Source: Spongiibacteraceae bacterium UBA5047 (GTDB lineage Bacteria > Pseudomonadota > Gammaproteobacteria > Pseudomonadales > Spongiibacteraceae). From it: DNA of 64,000 nt. Where the stretch lies: contig DIBR01000064.1 of the NCBI GenBank assembly GCA_002415025.1, positions 11,184 to 75,183 of the forward strand, in the 5' to 3' direction. Shown piece by piece: positions 1 through 8,878 of the stretch. The notes under the pieces were generated by a model. That model made no database searches and was not told the origin of the DNA. It was given only the letters and a program-made list of their open reading frames with translations. Position 1 is the stretch's first letter, and every line of letters begins with the position of its first letter. The position numbers and the translations under genes are program-made.

Positions 1-54
1 GAGTCTGTGATGAAAAAGGCAAACCTGAAAAATTACGGTGGTGGCCTGCGTTAA
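1..54 (+). CDS. secY: SecY C-terminus (partial)
   Basis: Only the last 17 codons and the stop are in the window. The tail contains KKANLKNYGGG, which matches the conserved end of the SecY translocon subunit (KKANLKGYGR in E. coli). Its position directly before rpmJ and the alpha operon is the normal place for secY. The rest of the gene lies upstream of the window. Confidence 0.85.
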   Translation, partial: ESVMKKANLKNYGGGLR

Positions 55-121
55 GGCAGGGAATCAGCGGTATTGAAGGCGATGGCCCCAAGGGTCAAAG
101 CAGTCTCTAGGAGAGTACGAA

Positions 122-238
122 ATGAAAGTGCGTGCATCGGTTAAGAAAGTCTGCCGCAACTGCAAAATGGTGCGTCGCAAGGGTGTGGTCCGGGTTATCT
201 GCAGTGCAGAGCCTCGCCACAAGCAGCGTCAAGGCTGA
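122..238 (+). CDS. rpmJ: 50S ribosomal protein L36
   Basis: A 38-residue basic protein beginning MKVRASVKKVCRNCK. It has the zinc-binding pattern of the C+ form of L36: Cys11, Cys14, Cys27 and a His near residue 32. Length and sequence fit the family exactly. It sits between secY and rpsM, as in most gammaproteobacteria. A GGAGAG Shine-Dalgarno lies just upstream of the ATG. It is too short for many automatic ORF calls. Confidence 0.95.
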   Translation: MKVRASVKKVCRNCKMVRRKGVVRVICSAEPRHKQRQG

Positions 239-375
239 TTTGCTTGATTTGTCAGGGTCTTGAGTATAGACTATCGCGCCTTTCGCGTGCGGTAGCCTTG
301 TGGTTTAAGGCTTCGTCCCGGGTATAAGTGCCCGGAGTTACTGTTTGGAGTGTTATAAATGGCTCGTATTGCTGG
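239..375 (+). promoter_or_regulatory. Candidate S4-responsive alpha operon leader
   Basis: The 120-nt gap between rpmJ and rpsM is long for this operon and contains potential hairpins: CTATCGCGC with GCGTGCGGTAG near 272-297, and CCGGG with CCCGG near 318-336, the latter close to the rpsM start. In E. coli, ribosomal protein S4 represses this operon through a pseudoknot over the rpsM start. Position and structure fit that role, but I could not fold the RNA or compare it with the Rfam Alpha_RBS model. Confidence 0.4.
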
Positions 376-715
376 TGTCAACATACCAGATAACAAACAT
401 GCCGTGATTTCGTTGACTTATATTTACGGAATTGGTCTTACCACGGCTAAAAGTTTGTGCACAGCGACTGGCGTTGCTCAAGATGCCAAGATCGGTGATC
501 TGTCTGAAGAACAACTCGACCTGCTGCGTGGCGAAATCGGCAAGCTGCAGGTAGAAGGTGACCTTCGCCGCGAAGTGTCCATGAATATCAAGCGCTTGCT
601 TGACCTGGGTTGCTACCGTGGCCTGCGTCATCGTAAGAGCCTGCCGGTTCGCGGTCAGCGCACCAAAACCAATGCTCGTACCCGTAAGGGGCCGCGTAAA
701 CCGATACGCAAGTAA
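359..715 (+). CDS. rpsM: 30S ribosomal protein S13
   Basis: 118 residues beginning MARIAGVNIPDNKHAVISLTY, the universal S13 start, with the basic tail GQRTKTNARTRKGPRKPIRK that reaches the decoding-site tRNAs. Length equals the E. coli protein. It is the first gene of the alpha operon (rpsM-rpsK-rpsD-rpoA-rplQ), in which S4 is the usual translational repressor. The ATG follows a GGAG ribosome binding site. Confidence 0.98.
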   Translation: MARIAGVNIPDNKHAVISLTYIYGIGLTTAKSLCTATGVAQDAKIGDLSEEQLDLLRGEIGKLQVEGDLRREVSMNIKRLLDLGCYRGLRHRKSLPVRGQRTKTNARTRKGPRKPIRK

Positions 716-816
716 CGTTTATTCGTACTGTGATTCGCGGTTTCCGCTTTAGTGTAGCTACACCCCGCCAGAAAACGGCAACTGTGTAGTGCTGATATTA
801 GAGATAGGACGTAAAA

Positions 817-1200
817 ATGGCTAAGCCAAGCACAAAGAAAAAGGTCAAAAAGACCGTTGTAGACGGTGTGGCGCATATCCACGCTTCTTTCAACAACACC
901 ATTATCACCATCACAGACCGCCAGGGTAACACTCTGAGCTGGGCGACCTCCGGGGGCTCCGGCTTCCGCGGTTCGCGCAAGAGCACGCCCTTTGCTGCAC
1001 AGGTTGCAGCGGAGCGTGCCGGGGAAGCTGCCAAGGACTACGGCCTTAAAAACCTGGACGTAGAAGTAAAAGGTCCTGGCCCGGGTCGTGAATCAGCTGT
1101 ACGTGCGCTGAGCAACTGCGGTTACAAAATCACCAATATCACGGACGTGACGCCCATCCCGCACAACGGATGTCGTCCGCCCAAAAAACGTCGCGTGTAA
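817..1200 (+). CDS. rpsK: 30S ribosomal protein S11
   Basis: 127 residues (E. coli 129) with the conserved core HIHASFNNTIITITDRQGN and the C-terminal NGCRPPKKRRV. S11 forms part of the platform of the small subunit and contacts the mRNA near the E site. It is preceded by a roughly 100-nt spacer after rpsM and followed closely by rpsD. Confidence 0.98.
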   Translation: MAKPSTKKKVKKTVVDGVAHIHASFNNTIITITDRQGNTLSWATSGGSGFRGSRKSTPFAAQVAAERAGEAAKDYGLKNLDVEVKGPGPGRESAVRALSNCGYKITNITDVTPIPHNGCRPPKKRRV

Positions 1201-1226
1201 TTAACAGATAAACAGGAATACTCGGA

Positions 1227-1847
1227 ATGGCTAGATATTTAGGCCCAAGCTGCAAACTCTCCCGACGGGAAGGCACAGATCTGTTTCTCAAGAGTGGCGT
1301 TCGTCCTCTGGATTCAAAGTGCAAGGCAGAAGCTGTACCCGGCATGCATGGCGCTCGTCGTGGTCGCCTTTCAGATTACGGCGTACAGCTTCGCGAGAAG
1401 CAGAAAGTTCGTCGTATGTACGGCGTTCTGGAAAAGCAGTTCCGCAACTACTACAAAGAGGCCGCGCGTCTGAAAGGCGCAACGGGTGAAAACCTGCTGC
1501 AACTTCTGGAAGCGCGCCTTGATAACGTTGTTTACCGCATCGGCTTCGGGTCTACCCGTGCAGAAGCCCGCCAGCTTGTGTCTCATAAGGCGGTTACGGT
1601 GAATGGCGCTACCGTCAATATCGCATCCTACAAGGTAAAACCGGGCGATGTTATTTCGGTTCGCGAGAAATCCAAAACCCAACTGCGTATCAAGTCTGCC
1701 ATGTCGCTGGCGGCGCAGCGCGGGGAGATATCATGGATCGACGTGAATGCGGACAAAATGGAAGGCGTATACAAGGCCAACCCAGATCGCACTGACCTGT
1801 CTTCAGAGATCAACGAGCATCTAATTGTTGAGCTTTACTCTAAGTAA
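1227..1847 (+). CDS. rpsD: 30S ribosomal protein S4
   Basis: 206 residues, the same as E. coli S4. It starts MARYLGPSCKLSRREGTDL and contains the S4 RNA-binding fold (ARLDNVVYRIGFGSTRAEARQLVSHKAV, split here as ARLDNVVYRIGFG and ARQLVSHKAV). It nucleates 30S assembly on 16S rRNA and is the known repressor of the alpha operon in enterics. The N-terminal region has a single Cys (C9) and lacks the four-Cys zinc knuckle of C+ S4 proteins. Confidence 0.98.
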   Translation: MARYLGPSCKLSRREGTDLFLKSGVRPLDSKCKAEAVPGMHGARRGRLSDYGVQLREKQKVRRMYGVLEKQFRNYYKEAARLKGATGENLLQLLEARLDNVVYRIGFGSTRAEARQLVSHKAVTVNGATVNIASYKVKPGDVISVREKSKTQLRIKSAMSLAAQRGEISWIDVNADKMEGVYKANPDRTDLSSEINEHLIVELYSK

Positions 1848-1883
1848 GTTGTCAGCCCAGATAATCTCACTACAGGTGAAAGT

Positions 1884-2885
1884 ATGCAGAGTGCAGTGAA
1901 CGAATTCTTAACACCCCGCGTGATTCAGGTTGAAGAACTTGGTGAAACCCGTGCGAAAGTGACTCTCGAGCCGCTGGAGCGTGGCTTTGGTCATACTCTG
2001 GGTAACGCACTGCGTCGTATCCTGCTGTCGTCCATGCCCGGTTGTGCCGTCACTGAAGTCGAAATTGACGGTGTACAGCATGAGTACAGCGCAATGGAAG
2101 GCGTTCAGGAAGATGTTATCGAAGTGCTGCTGAACCTCAAAGGCGTTGCCGTTGTTATGAATGGCAAGGACCAGGCGGTTCTGAACCTGAGCAAGAAAGG
2201 CCCAGGCGTAGTTACCGCTGGCGATATTCAGGTTGATCACGATATTGAGATCAAAAACCCCGAGCATGTTATCGCTACGTTGAACGAAGCGGGTGAACTG
2301 AACATGCGTCTGACCGTGGGCCGTGGCCGTGGCTACGTACCGGCTGACGCACGTGAAGCGGGTGAAGAAGAGACTCGCAGCATTGGCCGTCTGAGCCTGG
2401 ATGCGACATTCAGCCCGATTAATCGCGTTGCCTATGTTGTTGAGAGTGCGCGTGTTGAGCAGCGTACTGACCTCGACAAGCTGGTGCTGGATCTCGAGAC
2501 CAACGGTACTATCGACCCCGAAGAAGCCATTCGCCGCGCTGCGACTATTCTGCAGCAACAGCTGGCAGTTTTTGTTGACCTGGAAAGCGAGGGTGATTCC
2601 GAGCCCGCGCGTGAAGAGGATGAGGTTGATCCAATCCTGTTGCGTCCGGTTGACGATCTCGAGCTGACAGTTCGTTCTGCAAACTGTCTGAAAGCCGAAA
2701 ATATTTACTACATTGGTGATCTGGTTCAGCGCACCGAAGTTGAGCTGCTGAAAACCCCGAACCTGGGTAAAAAGTCGCTCACCGAAATCAAGGACGTCCT
2801 GGCTTCCCGCGGTTTGTCGCTGGGCCTGCGCCTGGACAACTGGCCGCCAGCCAGCCTGAAGAATGATGACCGCGTTCTTGTTTGA
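1884..2885 (+). CDS. rpoA: RNA polymerase subunit alpha
   Basis: 333 residues (E. coli 329). The N-terminal dimerisation domain carries RGFGHTLGNALRRILLSS, where the alpha dimer assembles beta and beta'. The C-terminal domain, from about residue 250, contains LELTVRSANCLKAENIYYIG and LGKKSLTEIKDVL, the surface that contacts UP elements and activators. It lies in standard order between rpsD and rplQ. Confidence 0.98.
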   Translation: MQSAVNEFLTPRVIQVEELGETRAKVTLEPLERGFGHTLGNALRRILLSSMPGCAVTEVEIDGVQHEYSAMEGVQEDVIEVLLNLKGVAVVMNGKDQAVLNLSKKGPGVVTAGDIQVDHDIEIKNPEHVIATLNEAGELNMRLTVGRGRGYVPADAREAGEEETRSIGRLSLDATFSPINRVAYVVESARVEQRTDLDKLVLDLETNGTIDPEEAIRRAATILQQQLAVFVDLESEGDSEPAREEDEVDPILLRPVDDLELTVRSANCLKAENIYYIGDLVQRTEVELLKTPNLGKKSLTEIKDVLASRGLSLGLRLDNWPPASLKNDDRVLV

Positions 2886-2940
2886 TGCGGTTATAGAGTT
2901 TATTGCTTGCTGAGATAGCACAACGTAAAGGAATTGGACC

Positions 2941-3333
2941 ATGCGTCATCGTCATAGTGGACGTCAATTAAACCGCAACGCTTCGCACCGCAAGGCGATG
3001 TTTCGGAATATGACGGCATCTCTGGTAGAACACGAACTGATCAAGACAACCTTGCCCAAGGCGAAGGAATTGCGTCGCCACGCCGAGCCATTGATTACGC
3101 TGGCCAAGAGCGACAGCGTTGCCAATCGCCGGCTGGCCTTTGACCGCCTGCGTGACAAGGCTGCCGTTGGCAAGCTCTTCACAGAGCTTGGCCCCCGGTA
3201 CCAGGAGCGCCCCGGTGGTTACATTCGCATCCTGAAGTGTGGCTTCCGCGATGGCGATAGTGCGCCGATGGCTTATGTAGAGCTGGTTGATCGTCCCGCT
3301 GCAGACGTTGAAGACGACGCCGGCGAAGAATAA
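2941..3333 (+). CDS. rplQ: 50S ribosomal protein L17
   Basis: 130 residues starting MRHRHSGRQLNRNASHRKAM, the signature start of L17. The acidic C-terminal extension (DVEDDAGEE) is slightly longer than in E. coli (127 aa). It is the last gene of the alpha operon and is followed at once by an intrinsic terminator. An AAAGGAA ribosome binding site precedes the ATG. Confidence 0.98.
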   Translation: MRHRHSGRQLNRNASHRKAMFRNMTASLVEHELIKTTLPKAKELRRHAEPLITLAKSDSVANRRLAFDRLRDKAAVGKLFTELGPRYQERPGGYIRILKCGFRDGDSAPMAYVELVDRPAADVEDDAGEE

Positions 3334-3350
3334 GGTTTAGCCCGCTCCGA

Positions 3351-3379
3351 AAAAAACCGGCCTTGCGCCGGTTTTTTTA
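3351..3379 (+). terminator. Intrinsic terminator of the alpha operon
   Basis: A short GC stem (CCGGC at 3357-3361 with GCCGG at 3367-3371) is flanked by A-run and T-run extensions that also pair, and ends in a run of seven T. It lies 17 nt after rplQ, as expected for the end of the operon. The A-rich left arm means it could work in both directions. Confidence 0.85.
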
Positions 3380-3555
3380 TGTCTGATCAAAATAGTCAAT
3401 CATTTTGATTGATGTGTGCATGGCGGCCTTTGCGACTATTGGGTACTCTTGGTGGCCTGAGCGATTCCGGTATTTAGCAGTGATGCTGTAAACGGAGGGG
3501 TCGTGGTAGGGCGCAACAATATTATTGATTGGAAAGAATCTGAGGGAGTGCGGCA

Positions 3556-4563
3556 ATGAAACTGGGTTTGCAACTGGGGTATTGGGGTGCGCTGGCGCCG
3601 GGCAATAGCCATGTCGAATTGGCGCAAGAAGCTGAAAAGCTGGGTTACGACTCGGTGTGGACGGCGGAATCCTGGGGGAATGACGCCTTCACGCCGCTGG
3701 CCTGGATAGGCGCACACACCTCTAAAATCAGGCTGGGCACTTCGGTGGCGCAATTGTCCGCGCGCACACCCACGGCCTGCGCAATGTCGGCGCTCGCGCT
3801 GGACCATCTGTCCGGCGGCCGCATGATACTGGGTTTGGGTGTGTCGGGCCCTCAAGTCGTTGAAGGCTGGTACGGCCAACCCTTTAGCAAGCCGGTGTCG
3901 CGCACGCGCGAGTACGTCAATATTATTCGACAGGTAATGGCTCGCGAAGCGCCGGTAACTAACGACGGAGAGCATTATCCTTTACCCTACAAGGGCCCAA
4001 ACAGCTGGGGCATGGGTAAGCCGCTCAAGCCCATTACCCACCCGCTGCGCAAGGATCTCCCTATTTTCCTGGGAGCCGAGGGCCCCAGGAATGTAGAGCA
4101 AACCGCAGAGATCGCCGACGGCTGGTTGCCTCTCTACTATTCCCCCTATCGTCAAGAGGTCTACGCGGACCAGCTGAAAAATGCCAAGCCCGGTTTTGAG
4201 ATCAGTGCCATGGCGATGGTCAACATTAATGACGATCTGGAGCAGGCGCTGTATCCGGTCAAGGCCATGTTGGCCTTTTATATCGGCGGGATGGGCTCTA
4301 AAAAACGTAACTTCCACAAAGAGTTAATGTCGCGCATGGGTTTCGAAGCCGAGGCAGACAAAATTCAGGAATTGTTTTTTGAAGGGAAGCAGGACGAGGC
4401 AATCAAGATCGTGCCCGATCAGTTTGCCGATGAAATATCGCTTTCCGGCTCAAGAGATCGTGTCAAAGAGAGGCTGGAAGCTTGGAAAGATTCGCCCGTG
4501 ACTTCATTGCTGGTAATGGGCGACAACAGCCTATTGCGAGAAATGGCGGAGATGGTTCTTTAA
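3556..4563 (+). CDS. LLM class flavin-dependent oxidoreductase
   Basis: 335 residues with the bacterial luciferase-like TIM barrel. The start MKLGLQLGYWG, the segment IRLGTSVAQLSARTP, and the segment LDHLSGGRMILGLGVSGPQVVEGW are typical of the LLM / F420-dependent methylene-tetrahydromethanopterin reductase-like family. Such proteins use reduced flavin or F420; the substrate cannot be read from sequence. It stands alone between the alpha operon terminator and a GGDEF gene. A second, more distant LLM protein lies at 38299. Confidence 0.85.
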   Translation: MKLGLQLGYWGALAPGNSHVELAQEAEKLGYDSVWTAESWGNDAFTPLAWIGAHTSKIRLGTSVAQLSARTPTACAMSALALDHLSGGRMILGLGVSGPQVVEGWYGQPFSKPVSRTREYVNIIRQVMAREAPVTNDGEHYPLPYKGPNSWGMGKPLKPITHPLRKDLPIFLGAEGPRNVEQTAEIADGWLPLYYSPYRQEVYADQLKNAKPGFEISAMAMVNINDDLEQALYPVKAMLAFYIGGMGSKKRNFHKELMSRMGFEAEADKIQELFFEGKQDEAIKIVPDQFADEISLSGSRDRVKERLEAWKDSPVTSLLVMGDNSLLREMAEMVL

Positions 4564-4608
4564 CCGGATAGCGGGCACCGGAACAATCAGGTGCCCGCAC
4601 GGTTTTCG
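4562..4608 (+). terminator. Probable terminator after the LLM gene
   Basis: A 9-bp perfect stem (GCGGGCACC at 4571-4579 with GGTGCCCGC at 4590-4598) is extended by AACCG/CGGTT outer arms and followed by a short T-containing tail. It starts at the LLM stop codon. The T tract is weak, so efficiency is uncertain. Confidence 0.6.
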
Positions 4609-4689
4609 TTGAAAAAACAGGCAGTCCATGGTAGTTATAGACCCATAACACAATAAAACTGAGAGCTGGGTCACAAAAAACCCCGGGAT

Positions 4690-5817
4690 GTGCTGATGAA
4701 TCCCTCGTTAAATCGGGCGGTGGACTTTTTTGTCCCTCAATCACTGAAACTTGATACTGCCCAGCATTATCGCTATCGACTCTTTATCATAGTCAGCATT
4801 TTGCTGACCGGCGTTGTAGTGGCCGCTCAAGCCTACGGCTTTTTTGTTAGCGATTTGCCCTGGAACGATATGTTGTGGACTCTGGGCTTTACCTTGCCAG
4901 TGCAGTTCAGCTTGATTGCGTCTTTATTTTATTTGAAATACACCGGTAAATTCTCGCTCACCGTTTTTGTGACTTTGGCGGTGATGTTTGTTGTTTTGAT
5001 AGCCGTGGTATTCGTATTGGGCGGGCCGCTGGGCGGCGCGTCGGTGATGATGCTGTTTGTCCCGCCGATGTTTGCGTTTGTTCTGCTCGGGCTGAAAGCG
5101 GGGGCCATCTGGGCTACCTGTACCTATGCGGTCATTCTGGCTGGCAGCATTGCGGAAATTTCGGGGTTTGTGTACCCCTACATCGATAATACGCCGAATG
5201 CGTCGGTCGGTAAGCTGATTCACCTAAGCGTGGCGTTTTTCTCAATATTTTTTATGACCACGTTTTATGAGAGCAATAGTCAGCGCTACCGGCAACAGCT
5301 GGAGCTCCTTGCGCGGCAGGACGATTTAACCCAGTTACCCAATCGCAGTGCGTTCTATCAGGCCATCGAGGAAGCGATAGGCCGCTACCAGCGTTCCAGA
5401 TCGCCCTTTACCCTGATTTATATTGATCTTGATAACTTCAAGCCGATTAATGACGACTATGGGCATGGCGTAGGCGACGAGGTCCTGAAGGCCTTTGCCG
5501 GGCGTCTGAAGGCGGCCGTTAGAAAGCAGGATTTTGTGTGTCGCCTGGGTGGTGACGAGTTCGCGGTGCTTATTCGCGGCTCTATGGATGATCGCATTGC
5601 GAAGCTGATGCTGGAGCGCCTCGACAAGCAGATGGCGGCACCAATCAATTTGCGAAATGGCATGAGTATCGAGATCAGTGCGAGTACCGGTATTGCATTC
5701 TATCCGCACGATGCGGCCTCGCTAGAGGCGATTCTGCATGCGGCTGACGAACGCATGTATGTAAATAAACGCGAAAACAAGGCATCGAGCCGGTCGCCTG
5801 AGCCACTGGCAGTGTAA
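4690..5817 (+). CDS. Membrane-bound GGDEF diguanylate cyclase
   Basis: 375 residues from a GTG start (an ATG two codons later, at 4696, is an alternative). The first 205 residues contain about five or six hydrophobic segments, a multi-pass sensor of unknown ligand. The C-terminal GGDEF domain keeps the full active-site motif GGDEF at residues 287-291 and the RxxD inhibitory site (RKQD, five residues before it), so it probably makes cyclic-di-GMP and is product-inhibited. No EAL domain is present. It is convergent with uvrA, with only 24 nt between the genes. Confidence 0.9.
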   Translation: MLMNPSLNRAVDFFVPQSLKLDTAQHYRYRLFIIVSILLTGVVVAAQAYGFFVSDLPWNDMLWTLGFTLPVQFSLIASLFYLKYTGKFSLTVFVTLAVMFVVLIAVVFVLGGPLGGASVMMLFVPPMFAFVLLGLKAGAIWATCTYAVILAGSIAEISGFVYPYIDNTPNASVGKLIHLSVAFFSIFFMTTFYESNSQRYRQQLELLARQDDLTQLPNRSAFYQAIEEAIGRYQRSRSPFTLIYIDLDNFKPINDDYGHGVGDEVLKAFAGRLKAAVRKQDFVCRLGGDEFAVLIRGSMDDRIAKLMLERLDKQMAAPINLRNGMSIEISASTGIAFYPHDAASLEAILHAADERMYVNKRENKASSRSPEPLAV

Positions 5818-5841
5818 GGATGCCCCCCGAGGTGTTGGCCG

Positions 5842-8694
5842 TCAGGCCGATTTCGCTTTTCTCCCTGCACCCAGAACATCAGCAAGAAAACGCCCGGTGT
5901 GTGATTGCGGCATGCCTGCGACGTCTTCTGGCGTACCTTCGGCAATAATCTCGCCGCCGCCGCTGCCACCTTCGGGGCCCAGATCCACCAGCCAGTCGGC
6001 TGTTTTTATCACGTCCAGGTTATGTTCGATGACGATGACAGTATTGCCGTGATCGCGCAGGCGATGCAGTACGTTGAGCAACTGCTGAATATCGTGAAAG
6101 TGCAGGCCGGTCGTCGGTTCGTCGAGAATATAGAGGGTTTTGCCGGTGTCGCGTTTGGACAGTTCCTTGGCCAGCTTGACCCGCTGGGCTTCGCCGCCGG
6201 ACAGGGTGGTGGCTGCCTGCCCCAGGCGTATATAGGTGAGACCAACATCGTTAAGTGTGTCGAGCTTTTTCTTGATCGCCGGGACGTTCTCGAAAAATTC
6301 GGCGGCGTCTTCCACCGTCATTTCCAGCACTTCGTTGATGTTTTTGCCTTTGTAGAGAATCTCCAGAGTCTCGCGGTTGTAGCGCTTGCCGGTGCAGACA
6401 TCGCAGGGCACATACACATCGGGTAAAAAGTGCATTTCAACTTTGGTGACGCCGTCGCCCTGACAGGCCTCGCAGCGTCCGCCTTTCACGTTAAAGCTGA
6501 AGCGGCCGGCCTTGTAGCCGCGCGAGCGGGCTTCCTGAGTGCCGGCAAACAGTTCGCGCACCGGAGTAAAAATGCCGGTGTAGGTTGCCGGGTTTGAGCG
6601 GGGTGTTCGACCGATAGGACTCTGGTCAATGTCTATGCACTTGTCGACCTGTTCCAGTCCGTCAATGCTTTCATAGGCGGCCGGTGTCAATGTGGTCGCA
6701 CCGTTCAACTCGGTTGCAGCAATCGGGTGAAGTGTGTGGTTGATGAGCGTCGACTTGCCCGACCCGGAGACGCCAGTGATGCAGGTCATCAGGCCGAGGG
6801 GAATTGTCAGAGTGATATCTCGCAGGTTATTGCCCTTGGCGCCGCGCAGTATCAGCTGCTCATTCGGGTTCGGAGCGTTGCGTTTGGCGGGAATGGCGAT
6901 GCCCTGTTTGCCGGACAGGTATTGGCCGGTGAGGGAGTTGGGGTTTTTGAGAATATCTTTGAGCTGCCCCTGGGCGACGATCTCGCCGCCATGCACGCCA
7001 GCGCCCGGCCCGATATCCAGCACAAAGTCTGCGGCGCGAATAGCGTCTTCGTCGTGCTCCACCACGATCACCGTGTTGCCCAGGTCGCGCAGATGAATGA
7101 GGGTGTTGAGCAGGCGCTCATTGTCACGCTGGTGCAGGCCGATGGACGGTTCATCAAGAATGTACATAACGCCAACCAGCCCCGCGCCAATCTGGCTGGC
7201 CAGGCGGATACGCTGGGCTTCGCCGCCGGACAGGGTGTCGGCGCTTCGATCCAGTGTCAGATAATTCAGGCCCACGTCCACCAGAAAGGTCAGGCGCTCG
7301 CGGAGTTCTTTCAGTATTTTCTCGGCAATCTTGCCGCGTCTGCCGCTGAGTTGCAGGGTGTCGAAATAAGCCCGCGCATCAGCCACCGGCAGTGCGGCGA
7401 TGGCCGGCAGCGTGTAGTCGTCGAGAAAAACATTGCGTGCTTCGCGTCGCAGCCGGGTGCCGCCGCAATCGGGGCAGGCCTGAGTGCTCAGGAATTTTGC
7501 CAGTTCCTCGCGAACCGACATGGATTCCGTTTCACGGTAGCGGCGCTCCATATTGGGGATTACGCCCTCAAAACGATGCTTGCGTTTGAAGCTGTCACCA
7601 CGGTCGTTGATGTAGGTGAACTGAATTTCCTCTTCGCCACTGCCGTGCAAGATATAGTTCTGGTGTGCCTTGCTGAGTACTTCAAACTCTGTATCGACGT
7701 CGAAACCGTAGTGCTCGGCGAGAGACGTCAGCATGTGGAAGTAATAAACACTACGGCGATCCCAGCCGCGGATGGCGCCCTGTGAAAGGCTGGCTTCGGG
7801 GTGCTGCACCACGCGGCTTTCATCAAAAAACTGGCGCAATCCGAGCCCGTCGCAGCTGCTGCAGGCTCCCATCGGGCTGTTGAAGGAAAACAGTCTGGGT
7901 TCGAGCTCCGACAGGGAGTAGCCACACTGGGTGCAGGCAAACAGCGAGGAAAACACAATGTCTGCGTCTTTGCTGTCGTCTTCCATTGGGCTGATGACCG
8001 CGATGCCGCCGGTCAGGTTGAGCGCGGTTTCAAAGGACTCTGCCAGGCGCAATTGCAAGTCGTCGCGCACCTTGAAGCGATCGACCACCACTTCGATGGT
8101 GTGTTTCTTTTTCTTGTCGAGTTTCGGTGCGTCGTCGAGGTCGCACACAAGGCCGTTAACACGCACGCGCACAAAACCGTCGCCGCGCAATTTTTCAAAA
8201 ACGTGCAAATGTTCGCCTTTGCGATTGCTGATCATCGGTGCCACCAGCATTAATTTTTTGCCTTCGGGCATGGCGAGCACGGTGTCGACCATCTGGCTGA
8301 TTGTCTGCGCCTCAAGCGCCTGGCCGTGGGTCGGGCAGCGCGGCTCACCAACGCGAGCGAACAAGAGGCGCAAGTAGTCGTAAATTTCGGTAATGGTGCC
8401 TACGGTTGAGCGAGGGTTGTGGGAAGTGGACTTTTGCTCAATGGAAATGGCAGGCGACAAGCCCTCGATATGATCCACATCGGGCTTTTCCATCATTGAC
8501 AGGAACTGGCGGGCGTAGGTGGAGAGCGATTCAACGTAGCGGCGCTGGCCCTCGGCGTAGAGGGTATCGAATGCCAGTGAGGACTTGCCCGAACCCGACA
8601 GCCCGGTGATGACCACCAGCTTGTCGCGGGGTATGTCGACGTCGATATTTTTCAGGTTGTGGGTGCGGGCACCCCGTACAAGAATACGATCCAT
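5842..8694 (-). CDS. uvrA: Excinuclease ABC subunit A
   Basis: 950 residues (E. coli 940). The protein starts MDRILVRGARTHNLKNIDVD and has two ABC ATPase modules with Walker A motifs GLSGSGKSS and GVSGSGKST and two LSGGEAQR signatures. Zinc-finger cysteines are present (CTQCGY, CSSCDG, CEACQG, CDVCTG). UvrA is the damage-recognition subunit of nucleotide excision repair. I saw no convincing LexA box in the 140-nt divergent region. In Pseudomonas uvrA is likewise followed, divergently, by an MFS gene and ssb. Confidence 0.98.
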   Translation of the reverse strand: MDRILVRGARTHNLKNIDVDIPRDKLVVITGLSGSGKSSLAFDTLYAEGQRRYVESLSTYARQFLSMMEKPDVDHIEGLSPAISIEQKSTSHNPRSTVGTITEIYDYLRLLFARVGEPRCPTHGQALEAQTISQMVDTVLAMPEGKKLMLVAPMISNRKGEHLHVFEKLRGDGFVRVRVNGLVCDLDDAPKLDKKKKHTIEVVVDRFKVRDDLQLRLAESFETALNLTGGIAVISPMEDDSKDADIVFSSLFACTQCGYSLSELEPRLFSFNSPMGACSSCDGLGLRQFFDESRVVQHPEASLSQGAIRGWDRRSVYYFHMLTSLAEHYGFDVDTEFEVLSKAHQNYILHGSGEEEIQFTYINDRGDSFKRKHRFEGVIPNMERRYRETESMSVREELAKFLSTQACPDCGGTRLRREARNVFLDDYTLPAIAALPVADARAYFDTLQLSGRRGKIAEKILKELRERLTFLVDVGLNYLTLDRSADTLSGGEAQRIRLASQIGAGLVGVMYILDEPSIGLHQRDNERLLNTLIHLRDLGNTVIVVEHDEDAIRAADFVLDIGPGAGVHGGEIVAQGQLKDILKNPNSLTGQYLSGKQGIAIPAKRNAPNPNEQLILRGAKGNNLRDITLTIPLGLMTCITGVSGSGKSTLINHTLHPIAATELNGATTLTPAAYESIDGLEQVDKCIDIDQSPIGRTPRSNPATYTGIFTPVRELFAGTQEARSRGYKAGRFSFNVKGGRCEACQGDGVTKVEMHFLPDVYVPCDVCTGKRYNRETLEILYKGKNINEVLEMTVEDAAEFFENVPAIKKKLDTLNDVGLTYIRLGQAATTLSGGEAQRVKLAKELSKRDTGKTLYILDEPTTGLHFHDIQQLLNVLHRLRDHGNTVIVIEHNLDVIKTADWLVDLGPEGGSGGGEIIAEGTPEDVAGMPQSHTGRFLADVLGAGRKAKSA

Positions 8695-8878
8695 TGTTTG
8701 CTCTCTGGTTAACCGGTCAAGTATAAAGTTTTGCCCTAGGCGGGTGCAAAGCGAATCCGGGATTACTTTCTAATTCGTCGCCCATGCTGCTAAAATCCGC
8801 AATTCGCTTTACTTTGGCCCGCTTCTGACATGCTTGGCCCTCATCGCACTTTGCCGAATTCAGCCAGTAGGAACCCGT

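Noticed and set aside
1908..2942. 344-codon open frame antisense to rpoA
   Set aside because: It lies fully opposite rpoA, has no family resemblance and arises from codon bias of a high-expression gene.
6727..7785. 352-codon open frame antisense to uvrA
   Set aside because: It mirrors the uvrA reading frame, with no ribosome binding site or domain of its own.
8695..8878. LexA (SOS) box before uvrA
   Set aside because: I looked for CTGT-N8-ACAG between uvrA and the MFS gene and found none.
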